Part shown: positions 37,261-46,300 of the stretch, piece by piece
How positions within the stretch are numbered: position 1 is the first letter of the stretch
Layout of the letters: every line of letters begins with the position of its first letter
Source of the DNA: Pseudomonas uvaldensis
GTDB lineage: Bacteria; Pseudomonadota; Gammaproteobacteria; Pseudomonadales; Pseudomonadaceae
Reading direction: 5' to 3'
Length of the DNA: 64,000 bases
Assembly (NCBI RefSeq): GCF_021271205.1
Contig: NZ_JAIWKS010000012.1
Coordinates: 62,001-126,000, forward strand
Program-made: the position numbers and the translations under genes
The notes under the pieces: model-generated
Database searches by the model: none
Seen by the model: the letters and a program-made list of their open reading frames with translations, nothing else
What the model was told of the DNA's origin: nothing

Positions 37261-37384
37261 TGAGGGCGACTCGGTCCAAAGGTCGGCTATACAAATCCCC
37301 CTCTGACTGGAGCCCGCCCACCATCGCCTGTTACCATTCGCCCCCTGTTTCACCTTCGCTTTTATCTTCTTTTTGAGACATGCC

Positions 37385-38866
37385 ATGACCACCGTCCGCA
37401 CCCGCATCGCGCCTTCGCCCACTGGCGATCCCCATGTCGGCACCGCCTACATCGCCTTGTTCAACTATTGCTTTGCCAAGCAGCACGGCGGTGAGTTCAT
37501 CCTGCGGATCGAAGACACCGATCAGTTGCGCTCGACCCGTGAGTCCGAGCAGCAGATTTTCGACGCCTTGCGCTGGTTGGGCATCGACTGGAGCGAAGGT
37601 CCGGATGTCGGCGGCCCGCACGGCCCGTACCGCCAGAGCGAGCGTGGTGACATCTACAAGCAGTATTGCCAGCAGTTGGTGGACATGGGGCATGCGTTCC
37701 CGTGTTTCTGCACCGCCGAGGAGCTGGACCAGATGCGCGCCGAGCAGATCGCCCGTGGCGAAACCCCGCGCTACGACGGCCGTGCGCTGCTGCTGTCCAA
37801 GGAAGAAGTCGCCCGTCGCCTGGCGGCCGGCGAGCCCCATGTCATTCGCATGAAAGTGCCGAGTGAAGGCGTCTGCGTGGTGCCGGACATGTTGCGCGGC
37901 GATGTCGAGATCCCGTGGGATCGCATGGACATGCAGGTGCTGATGAAAACCGATGGCCTGCCGACGTACTTCCTCGCCAACGTGGTCGACGATCACCTGA
38001 TGGGCATCACCCACGTGTTGCGGGGCGAGGAATGGCTGCCATCGGCGCCGAAACTGATCCTGCTCTACGAGTACTTCGGTTGGGAACAGCCGCAGTTGTG
38101 CTACATGCCGCTGCTGCGTAACCCGGACAAGAGCAAGCTGTCCAAGCGCAAGAACCCCACCTCGGTGACCTTCTACGAGCGCATGGGCTTCATGCCCGAG
38201 GCGATGCTCAACTACCTCGGCCGCATGGGCTGGTCGATGCCCGACGAGCGTGAGAAGTTCTCGTTGCAGGAAATGGTCGAGCATTTCGACCTGTCGCGCG
38301 TCTCCCTGGGAGGCCCGATCTTCGACATCGAGAAACTGTCATGGCTCAACGGCCAGTGGCTGCGGGACCTGCCGGTGGAAGAGTTCGCCGCTCGCGTGCA
38401 GAAGTGGGCATTCAACCCCGAGTACATGATGAAAATCGCGCCCCATGTGCAGGGCAGGGTAGAAACCTTCAGCCAGATCGCCCCGCTGGCCGGTTTCTTT
38501 TTCGCTGGTGGCGTGACGCCGGATGTGAAGTTGTTCGAATCCAAGAAGCTCTCGGGCGATCAGGTGCGTCAGTTGATGCAACTGATCCTGTGGAAGCTCG
38601 AAAGTCTGCGCCAGTGGGACAAGGACAGCATCACCGCGACCATCCAGGCCGTGGTCGAGTCTCTGGAGTTGAAATTGCGCGATGCCATGCCGCTGATGTT
38701 CGCCGCCATTACCGGCCAGGCCAGCTCGGTATCGGTGCTCGACGCGATGGAAATCCTCGGGCCGGATCTGACCCGTTTCCGTCTGCGCCAGGCCATCGAT
38801 CTGCTCGGTGGCGTGTCGAAGAAGGAAAACAAGGAGTGGGAAAAACTGCTGGGCGCGATTGCTTAA
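37385..38866 (+). CDS. gltX: Glutamyl-tRNA synthetase
   Basis: A 493-residue class I aminoacyl-tRNA synthetase charging tRNA-Glu. The HIGH-type motif is PSPTGDPHVGTAY near residue 9 and the KMSKS-type motif is SKLSKRKN near 246. It should charge the two tRNA-Glu encoded just downstream. ATG 37385 gives the usual MTTVRTRIAPS start. This gene next to a tRNA-Ala/tRNA-Glu cluster is conserved in Pseudomonas. Confidence 0.96.
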   Translation: MTTVRTRIAPSPTGDPHVGTAYIALFNYCFAKQHGGEFILRIEDTDQLRSTRESEQQIFDALRWLGIDWSEGPDVGGPHGPYRQSERGDIYKQYCQQLVDMGHAFPCFCTAEELDQMRAEQIARGETPRYDGRALLLSKEEVARRLAAGEPHVIRMKVPSEGVCVVPDMLRGDVEIPWDRMDMQVLMKTDGLPTYFLANVVDDHLMGITHVLRGEEWLPSAPKLILLYEYFGWEQPQLCYMPLLRNPDKSKLSKRKNPTSVTFYERMGFMPEAMLNYLGRMGWSMPDEREKFSLQEMVEHFDLSRVSLGGPIFDIEKLSWLNGQWLRDLPVEEFAARVQKWAFNPEYMMKIAPHVQGRVETFSQIAPLAGFFFAGGVTPDVKLFESKKLSGDQVRQLMQLILWKLESLRQWDKDSITATIQAVVESLELKLRDAMPLMFAAITGQASSVSVLDAMEILGPDLTRFRLRQAIDLLGGVSKKENKEWEKLLGAIA

Positions 38867-38885
38867 GCGGTCGATGAGGCAGGGC

Positions 38886-38908
38886 ACACCCCGGTTTTCC
38901 GGGGTTTG
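38886..38908 (+). terminator. Possible terminator after gltX
   Basis: ACCCCGG-TTTT-CCGGGGT followed by only a short TTG run, 20 bases after the gltX stop. Confidence 0.5.
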
Positions 38909-38962
38909 TCGGTAAGTGATTGTTATCCCGGCAAAAAATTTTCAAATTTGTTGAAAATAAAT

Positions 38963-38991
38963 TTGACAGCCCTCCGATACGCCCTTAAGAT
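38963..38991 (+). promoter_or_regulatory. Strong sigma-70 promoter of the tRNA operon
   Basis: A perfect -35 TTGACA (38963-38968), 17 bases, then TAAGAT (38986-38991), preceded by an A/T-rich stretch resembling an UP element and followed by a GC-rich discriminator (TCGCCCCG). This is the form of a growth-rate- and ppGpp-controlled stable RNA promoter. Confidence 0.8.
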
Positions 38992-39012
38992 TCGCCCCGT
39001 CCTCAGCGATGA

Positions 39013-39088
<76 letters not shown>

Positions 39089-39166
39089 ATTTACACTTCA
39101 AGGTCTGGCCACACCGACCTTGAAGGGATCAACACTCAGCGTTGATCAGTTGTTAGAAGGGTTTGC

Positions 39167-39242
39167 GTCCCCTTCGTCTAGTGGCCTAGGACACCGCCCT
39201 TTCACGGCGGTAACAGGGGTTCGAGTCCCCTAGGGGACGCCA
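39167..39242 (+). tRNA. tRNA-Glu (TTC), copy 1
   Basis: A 76-base cloverleaf: acceptor GTCCCCT/AGGGGAC, anticodon loop CTTTCAC with TTC, T-arm GGGGTTCGAGTCCCC, encoded CCA. Identical to copy 2. Confidence 0.97.
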
Positions 39243-39295
39243 GTTTTACAGAAGCGATATTGCAATATGTCGCTCCGCCGCAAGGCGAAAAATTC

Positions 39296-39371
<76 letters not shown>

Positions 39372-39447
39372 ATCGACAGGTTCAAGGTCTGGCCACACCG
39401 GCCTTGAATCGATCAGTTCTCAGTGCTGATCAAGCAAGAAGGTTTGT

Positions 39448-39523
39448 GTCCCCTTCGTCTAGTGGCCTAGGACACCGCCCTTTCACGGCGGTAACAGGGG
39501 TTCGAGTCCCCTAGGGGACGCCA
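39448..39523 (+). tRNA. tRNA-Glu (TTC), copy 2
   Basis: The same 76 bases as copy 1, 281 bases downstream, with encoded CCA. It is the last tRNA of the operon. Confidence 0.97.
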
Positions 39524-39529
39524 CGATTA

Positions 39530-39586
39530 CCCGCTCTGCGGGATTTTTAAGGGTCATTCAATCATTGAATGGCCCTTTTGTTTTTC
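39530..39586 (+). terminator. Tandem terminators of the tRNA operon
   Basis: Two hairpins follow the last tRNA. The first is CCCGC-TCT-GCGGG then ATTTTT (39530-39548). The second is AAGGGTCATTCAAT/ATTGAATGGCCCTT then TTGTTTTT (39549-39586). Confidence 0.85.
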
Positions 39587-39704
39587 TGGCGTTCAGCCAA
39601 TTTTCAATCTCAATAAAATGATGCTTCTGACGGGCGGTCCGTGATTTCGCTTGCAGAAATTTATTATGCGAATAATATTTCAGTCGTAATATTTGGAGGC
39701 AGCG

Positions 39705-40244
39705 ATGAGCGATAAAAAGGCACAGACCCGTGAACGCATTATCAAGGCCGCCAGCGACGCGCTGATTCAGCGTGGCCCGGCCGAGCCGAGCGTGGGCGAG
39801 GTGATGGGCGCGGCCGGGCTGACGGTCGGCGGCTTTTATGCCCATTTTGAAAGCAAGGACGCCTTGATGCTGGAGGCGTTCAAGCAATTGCTCAGTCGGC
39901 GTCGCGGTTTGATCGCCGACATGGATGCCGAACTGACCGGTGAAGAGCGGCGTGCTCTGGTGGCCGCGTTCTATCTGTCGCGAAAGCACCGGGACTCCAC
40001 TGAGAATGCCTGCCCGATCCCCGCATCGATCGGAGAGCTCGGGCGGCTGCCGGACCCTTTCCGTGAAGTGCTCAATGAGCACATCGAGCTGATGACCGCA
40101 CAGTTGGCGGCCAGCCCGGAGGACGCCGACAAAGCCCTGGCCGATATCGCCTTGATGGTCGGCGGCCTGGCCCTGGCGCGGGCGTTGGGGCCGGGAGATT
40201 TATCGGATCGTTTATTGCGTGCGGCCAAATCGGCGGTGCGCTGA
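39705..40244 (+). CDS. TetR-family transcriptional regulator
   Basis: A 179-residue TetR repressor. The N-terminal helix-turn-helix spans about 8-55 (RERIIKAASDALIQRG, then VGEVMGAAGLTVGGFYAHFESKDALM). The C-terminal ligand domain resembles those of AcrR-like regulators. GGAGG precedes ATG 39705. An alpha/beta hydrolase gene begins 27 bases after its stop, so the two are probably cotranscribed and the hydrolase may be controlled by it. Confidence 0.9.
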   Translation: MSDKKAQTRERIIKAASDALIQRGPAEPSVGEVMGAAGLTVGGFYAHFESKDALMLEAFKQLLSRRRGLIADMDAELTGEERRALVAAFYLSRKHRDSTENACPIPASIGELGRLPDPFREVLNEHIELMTAQLAASPEDADKALADIALMVGGLALARALGPGDLSDRLLRAAKSAVR

Positions 40245-40271
40245 GCACAGACGCAGTTCTGGAGATGAGCG

Positions 40272-41105
40272 ATGGACAGGTTGAGCTGGATTCGCGGCGT
40301 CAATGGCACGCTTGGCCGGGTAGCCCCGCGCCTGGTGGCGAAGAAAATGCGGACGCTGTTCATGCGACCACGAAATCTGCCGCCACGGGACTGGGAACTG
40401 CCCTTGCTGGCGAGTTCCGAGCGCGTCACCTTGCGCTTCGGTCTTTCTGCTTTGTGCTGGGGCAAGGGGCCGACCGTTTTGCTGATGCACGGTTGGGAAG
40501 GGCGGCCCACGCAATTCGCTGCGCTGATCACCGCGCTGGTGGACGCCGGATATACGGTGGTGGCCCTGGACGGGCCGGCCCATGGCCGCTCTCCCGGTCG
40601 CGAGGCGAATGTTCTGCTGTTCGCCCGGGCCATGCTGGAAGCCGCGGCTGAGCTGCCGCCATTGCAGGCAGTGATCGGGCATTCCATGGGCGGCGCCAGC
40701 GCCATGCTCGCGGTCCAGTTGGGCTTGCGCACCGAGACGCTGGTCAGCATTGCGGCGCCGGCGCGCATCCTTGGGGTGTTGCGTGGTTTCGCCCGGATGA
40801 TGGGGTTGCCGCCCAAGGCGCGCTCGGCGTTCATTCGTCAGGTAGAAAATGATGTGGGCATGCCGGCTTCGAAGATGGATGTCGCGCACTATCAATTGGA
40901 CGTGCCAGGGCTGATCGTCCATGCCGAGGATGACACATCGGTTTCGGTCACGGAGTCGCAACTGATCCACGAAGCCTGGTTCGACAGTCGCCTGCTGCGG
41001 CTGCCAGCGGGTGGGCACCAGCGGGTGCTGGCCGATCCTCGCGTCATCGAAGGCGTGTTATCACTGCTGGCCGGGCGTAACCTGCAAGCGCGGCAATCGG
41101 CCTGA
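40272..41105 (+). CDS. Alpha/beta hydrolase
   Basis: A 277-residue alpha/beta hydrolase with the oxyanion segment LLMHGWEGRPTQF, nucleophile elbow VIGHSMGGASAML (Ser), acid in VHAEDDTSV, and catalytic His in LPAGGHQRVLA. The N-terminal ~60 residues have no signal peptide. Relatives are esterases or lipases of unknown substrate. It follows a TetR gene by 27 bases. Confidence 0.85.
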   Translation: MDRLSWIRGVNGTLGRVAPRLVAKKMRTLFMRPRNLPPRDWELPLLASSERVTLRFGLSALCWGKGPTVLLMHGWEGRPTQFAALITALVDAGYTVVALDGPAHGRSPGREANVLLFARAMLEAAAELPPLQAVIGHSMGGASAMLAVQLGLRTETLVSIAAPARILGVLRGFARMMGLPPKARSAFIRQVENDVGMPASKMDVAHYQLDVPGLIVHAEDDTSVSVTESQLIHEAWFDSRLLRLPAGGHQRVLADPRVIEGVLSLLAGRNLQARQSA

Positions 41106-41181
41106 GTGTGCGAGCAAGGCTGGCCCGGGTCCCGCAGGGATCGGATACACTGCCTCGATCATATTCGACCGGGAGAGGGGC

Positions 41182-41625
41182 ATGGGCTGGGATCGGGCAA
41201 CACCGTTCATCATTGATCTTCAGGTAAACCCCGAAGATATCGACGGGCTGGGCCACGCCAACAACGCGGTCTATGTCACTTGGCTTGAGCGCTGTGCCTG
41301 GCGTCATTCCCAGCGGCTGGGACTGGATCTGGCGGAATACCGGCGACTGGACCGGGCCATGGCGGTAGTGCGTCATGAAGTCGACTATCTGGCTGCTGCC
41401 TACGAAGGGGACGAGTTGCAACTGGCAACCTGGATCGTCGATTGGGACCAGCGATTGAAGATGACCCGGCATTTCCAACTGATTCGTCCCAGCGACAACA
41501 CCACCTTGCTGCGTGCCCAGACCACCTTCGTCTGCATCGAACTTTCCACCGGCAGGCCCAAGCGCATGCCGCCGGAATTCGTTGAGGGTTATGGTGCGGC
41601 CATACCCACGGCAGCGTTGTCATGA
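41182..41625 (+). CDS. Acyl-CoA thioesterase, 4HBT (YbgC-like) hotdog protein
   Basis: A 147-residue hotdog thioesterase. The signature is VNPEDIDGLGHANNAVYVTWLERCAW (cut here), with the Asp-x(~7)-His-x-N pattern of YbgC/FadM-type enzymes (Asp near 20, NNAVY near 29). It should hydrolyse acyl-CoA; chain length is unknown. ATG 41182 has GGGAG upstream. It starts 76 bases after the hydrolase and may be in the same transcript. Confidence 0.87.
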   Translation: MGWDRATPFIIDLQVNPEDIDGLGHANNAVYVTWLERCAWRHSQRLGLDLAEYRRLDRAMAVVRHEVDYLAAAYEGDELQLATWIVDWDQRLKMTRHFQLIRPSDNTTLLRAQTTFVCIELSTGRPKRMPPEFVEGYGAAIPTAALS

Positions 41626-41635
41626 GTCGAACCCC

Positions 41636-41722
41636 TGTGGGAGCGAGGCTTGCCCGCGATAGCATCGCCTCGGTATCAGAATAAACCGAGGTGTCTGCAT
41701 CGCGGGCAAGCCTCGCTCCCAC
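41636..41722. repeat. REP pair, GCGAGGCTTGCCCGCGAT type
   Basis: A third REP subtype, GTGGGAGCGAGGCTTGCCCGCGAT and its complement. The spacer holds CCTCGGT...ACCGAGG, a further stem. Confidence 0.9.
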
Positions 41723-41780
41723 AGGATTGGGGGAAAATCCGGTAAACTGCCGCACGTTTTTTCGTTGAGTGCGTTTTCCC

Positions 41781-42740
41781 ATGCAAATTGCCCTGGCGCC
41801 CATGGAGGGGTTGGTCGACAACATCCTGCGGGACGTCCTGACTCGCGTTGGCGGTATCGACTGGTGCGTGACCGAGTTTATCCGCGTCAATGACCGCCTG
41901 CTCACGCCGGCCTACTTCCATAAGCTTGCCCCGGAGCTGCTGACCCATGCGCGGACCGCTGCCGGCGTGCCGTTGCGGGTGCAACTGCTGGGTTCGGACC
42001 CGGTGTGCCTGGCGGAGAACGCCGTGCTGGCTTGTGAGCTGGGCGCGGAAGTGATCGACCTGAACTTCGGCTGTCCGGCCAAGACCGTGAACAAGTCCAG
42101 AGGCGGGGCGGTGCTGCTCAAGGAGCCGGAGTTGTTGAACGAGATCGTCGAGCATGTGCGTCGCGCGGTGCCCGGCCATATTCCGGTCACCGCCAAGATG
42201 CGCCTGGGGTTCGATAGCCCGGACGGCGCGCTGGTCTGCGCCACGGCCCTGGCCGAAGGTGGCGCCGCGCACATCGTGGTGCATGCGCGGACCAAGACCG
42301 ACGGTTACAAGCCGCCGGCGCACTGGGAATGGATCCCGCGGGTCCAGGAAGTGGTCAAGGTGCCGGTGTTCGCCAATGGCGACATCTGGAGCGTGGAGGA
42401 TTGGCGCCGTTGCCGTGAAATCAGTGGCGTCGAGGACATCATGCTCGGTCGCGGTCTTGTTTCCCGTCCCGATCTGGCCCGGCAGATCGCCGCGGCCCGG
42501 GCTGGCGAGGAAGTGATCGAGATGTCCTGGGCCGAGCTGCAACCGATGCTCCAGGACTTCTGGATGCAAGTGGTCGAGCAATTGACTCCGCGCCAGGCCC
42601 CCGGTCGGCTGAAGCAGTGGCTGGCGATGCTGACGCGCAATTATCCCGAAGCGGTTGTGCTGTTCAGCGCGTTACGACGGGAAACCGACCTGGATGCGGT
42701 GGGCCATTTGTTGGGAGTGCAGCGCACCGAAGCGGCCTGA
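41781..42740 (+). CDS. dusC: tRNA-dihydrouridine(16) synthase
   Basis: A 319-residue FMN enzyme that reduces U16 in tRNA. The start MQIALAPMEGLVD and the catalytic Cys98 in NFGCPAKTVNKSRGGA match DusC (Cys98 in E. coli). Other motifs are AKMRLGFDSPDG, VVHARTKTDGYKPPAHWEW (shortened), and FANGDIWS. The C-terminal helical domain matches the DusC type rather than DusA or DusB. ATG 41781 is clear. Confidence 0.93.
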   Translation: MQIALAPMEGLVDNILRDVLTRVGGIDWCVTEFIRVNDRLLTPAYFHKLAPELLTHARTAAGVPLRVQLLGSDPVCLAENAVLACELGAEVIDLNFGCPAKTVNKSRGGAVLLKEPELLNEIVEHVRRAVPGHIPVTAKMRLGFDSPDGALVCATALAEGGAAHIVVHARTKTDGYKPPAHWEWIPRVQEVVKVPVFANGDIWSVEDWRRCREISGVEDIMLGRGLVSRPDLARQIAAARAGEEVIEMSWAELQPMLQDFWMQVVEQLTPRQAPGRLKQWLAMLTRNYPEAVVLFSALRRETDLDAVGHLLGVQRTEAA

Positions 42741-42760
42741 AAAAAAATTCGAAAAAAGCT

Positions 42761-42788
42761 CTTGAAAAGTATTTGGCGGACCCTAGAT
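42761..42788 (+). promoter_or_regulatory. Sigma-32 heat-shock promoter of ibpA
   Basis: CTTGAAA (42761-42767), 13 bases, then CCCTAGAT (42781-42788). The sigma-32 consensus is CTTGAAA-N11-16-CCCCATNT. Transcription would start near 42795. Confidence 0.8.
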
Positions 42789-42797
42789 AGGGGGTAC

Positions 42798-42851
42798 GCG
42801 ATGCCGAATTCGGGTCGCGGAGACAAAAAACCTTGCTGAACTTTTCAGGAG
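42798..42851 (+). promoter_or_regulatory. ROSE-like RNA thermometer in the ibpA leader
   Basis: Two hairpins lie in the leader. The first is GCGA..CCGAATTCGG..TCGC (42798-42818). In the second, TTGCT (42833-42837) faces AGGAG (42847-42851), the ribosome site, in CTTGCTGAA-CTT-TTCAGGAG. U-Y-G-C-U opposite AGGA with an internal G-G pair is the hallmark of ROSE elements in small heat-shock genes. Confidence 0.78.
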
Positions 42852-42860
42852 ATTTGAATC

Positions 42861-43313
42861 ATGAGTACTGCATTCTCGCTGGCCCCTCTGTTCCGTTCCT
42901 CGGTGGGCTTCGACCGTTTCAACGACCTGTTCGAAACCGCCTTGCGTAACGAACCGGGCAGCAGCTATCCACCTTACAACGTGGAAAAACATGGCGATGA
43001 CGAATACCGCATCGTGGTCGCCGCCGCCGGGTTCCGGGAAGAAGACCTGGACCTGCAGGTGGAAAAAGGTGTGCTGACCATCAGCGGCGGCAAGCGCGAG
43101 GCCAGCAACGACAGCGTGACTTTCCTGCACCAGGGCATCGCCCAGCGTGCGTTCAAACTGTCCTTCCGGTTGGCCGATCATATCGAAATCAAGTCCGCCG
43201 GCCTGAGCAACGGTCTGTTGAGCATCGACCTGTTGCGGGTGATTCCGGAAGAGGCGAAAGCCAAGCGCATCCCGATCAACGGTGCGCAGCAACAACCCGC
43301 GCTGCAGAACTGA
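42861..43313 (+). CDS. ibpA: Small heat-shock protein IbpA-like (Hsp20)
   Basis: A 150-residue alpha-crystallin-type holdase. The N-terminus SLAPLFRSSVGFDRFNDLFE is the IbpA/B pattern, the core domain spans about 35-125 (YNVEKHGDDEYRIVVAAAGF, then LSNGLLSIDLLR), and the C-terminal IPI motif is in AKRIPING. It prevents aggregation during heat shock and feeds DnaK and ClpB. Expression should be double-controlled by sigma-32 and the leader thermometer. It is monocistronic, with a bidirectional terminator after it. Confidence 0.95.
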   Translation: MSTAFSLAPLFRSSVGFDRFNDLFETALRNEPGSSYPPYNVEKHGDDEYRIVVAAAGFREEDLDLQVEKGVLTISGGKREASNDSVTFLHQGIAQRAFKLSFRLADHIEIKSAGLSNGLLSIDLLRVIPEEAKAKRIPINGAQQQPALQN

Positions 43314-43326
43314 TGCATCGCCACTG

Positions 43327-43354
43327 AAAAAGGGCGCCGGAAGGCGCCCTTTTT
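43327..43354. terminator. Bidirectional terminator between ibpA and the GGDEF-EAL gene
   Basis: AAAAAGGGCGCC-GGAA-GGCGCCCTTTTT is a near-perfect palindrome with A-run and T-run on either side, serving both convergent genes. Confidence 0.92.
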
Positions 43355-43366
43355 CATGCTCATCGC

Positions 43367-46300
43367 TTACGGCAACAACCGCTCGAACGCTTCCAACGGC
43401 AACGGCCGGCTGTGCAGGTAGCCTTGGTACAAATGGCAATCGAGCCCCTGCAGGAACTGTAACTGTTCCAGGGTTTCCACACCTTCGGCAATCATCTCTA
43501 GATTCAGGCTGCGGGCCATGGCGACGATGGCGCGGATGATTTCGGCGTCGTTGGGGTCGCTGGTGGCATCGCGCACGAATGACTGGTCGATTTTCAGCGT
43601 GTCCACCGGCAGGCGCTTGAGGTAGGTCAGTGATGAATAGCCGGTGCCAAAGTCATCCATGGCAAAGCTCACTCCCAGTTTCTTGAGGCGGCGCATCTTG
43701 CCGATGGTGTCGTCCAGGTTCTGGATCACGATGCCTTCGGTGATTTCAAGCTTGAGCATGGAGCAGGGCAGGCCGTGGATGGCAAGACTGGTTTCAATAC
43801 GTTCGACAAAATCGCTCTGGCGGAATTGTCGCGGGCTGATATTCACGCACAGGCTGAAGCGCCGGGGATCGACCTTGCCCTTGGCGATCAGTTGCCTGAA
43901 GCCGTCGCAGGCCTCGTCGAGGATCCAGGTGCCGACTTCCAGGATCAGTCCGCTGTCTTCCAGGACCTTGATGAACTCGTTGGGCGACTGGGCGCCCAGT
44001 TCCGGGTGATGCCAGCGCACCAGGGTTTCGGCCCCGATGATGCGGTTGTCCCGGGCATCGACCTGAGGCTGGAAATGTACGCTGAACTCGCCACGGGCCA
44101 GGGCCTGGCGCAGGTCTGTCTCCATGCGCAGCCGTTCGCTGGCGGCTTTTTGCATCGTGGCCTGGAACATCTGCGAAGTGTTGCGTCCCGAATCCTTGGC
44201 GCGGTAGAGCGCGATGTCGGCGCGCTTGAGCAGGTCGGCGGGCGTGGTGCCATGGTCGGGGATCAACGCCATGCCGATGCTCGGTGTGACTTGTAGCCGC
44301 TGGCCATCAAGGGACATCGGTTCGGAGAGCAACTCGCGCAAGGTGTCGGCCAGCTTCTGTACCTGTTCGCTGACTTCAGCGCGAGTGCCTTCCAGGCCGC
44401 TGAGCAGCACCACGAATTCGTCGCCACCCAGTCGCGCGACGGTGTCTTCCTGGCGCACGCTGGCTTCAAGGCGGGCAGTGATGATCTTCAATACCGTGTC
44501 GCCCACCGGGTGGCCAAGGGAGTCGTTGATGTGCTTGAAATGATCCAGGTCCAGGAACAGCAGCGCGCCCCGCAGGTCATGGCGTTTGAGCAGGGCGATC
44601 TGCTGGCTCAGCCGGTCCATCAACAGGGCGCGGTTGGGCAGGTTGGTCAGCGGGTCGTGATAGGCCAGGTGGCGGATCTGTGCTTCGGCGTTGCGCAACA
44701 GGCTCACGTCCCGGGCCGTCAGCAACAGGCAGGCCGTTTCATTGAGCGTGATGGGCTCCACCGAGACTTCCACGGTGAGCATCTCGCCGCGCTTGTTGCG
44801 CCCGAGCATTTCCAGATGATGGACGCGACCCTTGAGTTGCAGTTCGGCCAACAACGCCGTGCGTTGCTTGGTTTCCGCCCAGATACCCACCTCATACACC
44901 GTATGGCCGATCACTTCGTCGGCACGGTAGCCGGTCAGGCGACAGAAACCATCGTTGACCTCAAGGTAGCGGCCGCTGTCGCGTTCGGTGATGGTGATGG
45001 CGTCGGGGCTGGAGTGGAACGCCTTGGCGAATTTCTCTTCACTGGCCTTCAGGGCTGCTTCGGAGCGTTGCTGCTGGGTGATGTCCCGCAGGGTGGTGAC
45101 GATGCAGGGCTGGTTGCCGACATTGATCTGTCGGCTGGAGATCACGCAGGTCAACGGATAGCCGGATTTATGGTGCACGACAATGGCGACGTTGCTCAGC
45201 GACTGCTCGCGGATCACTCGTTCGATGCGTTGCAGGCTGCTGCCCGAGGCGTCCCATAGACCGATTTCGTCGGCGGTTCGGCCAATGACTTCGCTGGCGA
45301 CCCAGCCGAAGGTCTGGGTGAAGCTGGAGTTGATCTCCAGGAACCGACCGCTGTCATGGTGGGTGACACAGATCGGGTCGGGGCTCACTTGGAACAGTGT
45401 GGCGAATTTCTCTTCCGACGCCGCCAGGCTCTGTTCACGCTCCACCTGGTCGGTAATGTCCAGCAGGGTTCCGGCCATGCGCAGGGGGCTGCCGTCTTCG
45501 TTGCGATAGAGGCGGGCGCGGCTTTCCAGGTAGCGGGAGCTGCCATCCGGTAGCTGTACGCGGTAGGTCAGCTGGTAGTTGCCGGCCGGGCCCTCGCGCA
45601 GGCTGCGGTAGGCGTTGCGCATGTTGTTGCGTTCATTGTCCGGCACGCCCTCGAAAAACGCATCGAAGGATTCATGGAAGGGCTTGGGCTCCAGGCCGTG
45701 CAGCTGGGCGGCCCGGGCCGAGCCGTAGAGCATGCCGCTGGGGATGTGCCAGTCCCAGGTACCCAGCTGTGCCGAGTCGAGCGCCAGGTCCAGGCGTTCC
45801 TGGCTGTCCTTGAGCGCCTGTTCGGCCAGTTTGCGTTCGGTGGTGTCGAGGAAGGTGCTCAACAGGTAGGGCTGGCCTTCGAGCTCGACTTTCTGCGCGC
45901 TGAGTATGCCGTTGTGAATCTGGCCGTTGCTGGCCCGGAACTCCACTTCCATGCTGACCAGCTCGCCCTTGGCCTTGGTCGCTTCCACCAGCCTGGCTCG
46001 TTGGCTGGGGTCGACCCACAAACCCAGTTCCAGAGTGGTCCGTCCGATCACGTCATGCACCGGCCAGCCGAACAGGCTTTCGAAATACTGGTTGGCTTCG
46101 CTGATCAGTCCATCTTCCTGGCGGGTCAGCAAGACCATGTTCGGGCAGAGATGGAAGAGCGTGGCGAAACGTTTTTCGGAGCTGCGCAGGGCCTGTTCGC
46201 GCTCGCGCTGGTGGGTGATTTCGCGGATCACGCCGATCATGCGCGGACGACCGTGCTTGTCGGGCAATACGCTGCCATTGATCTCCAGCCAATGCAGGCT

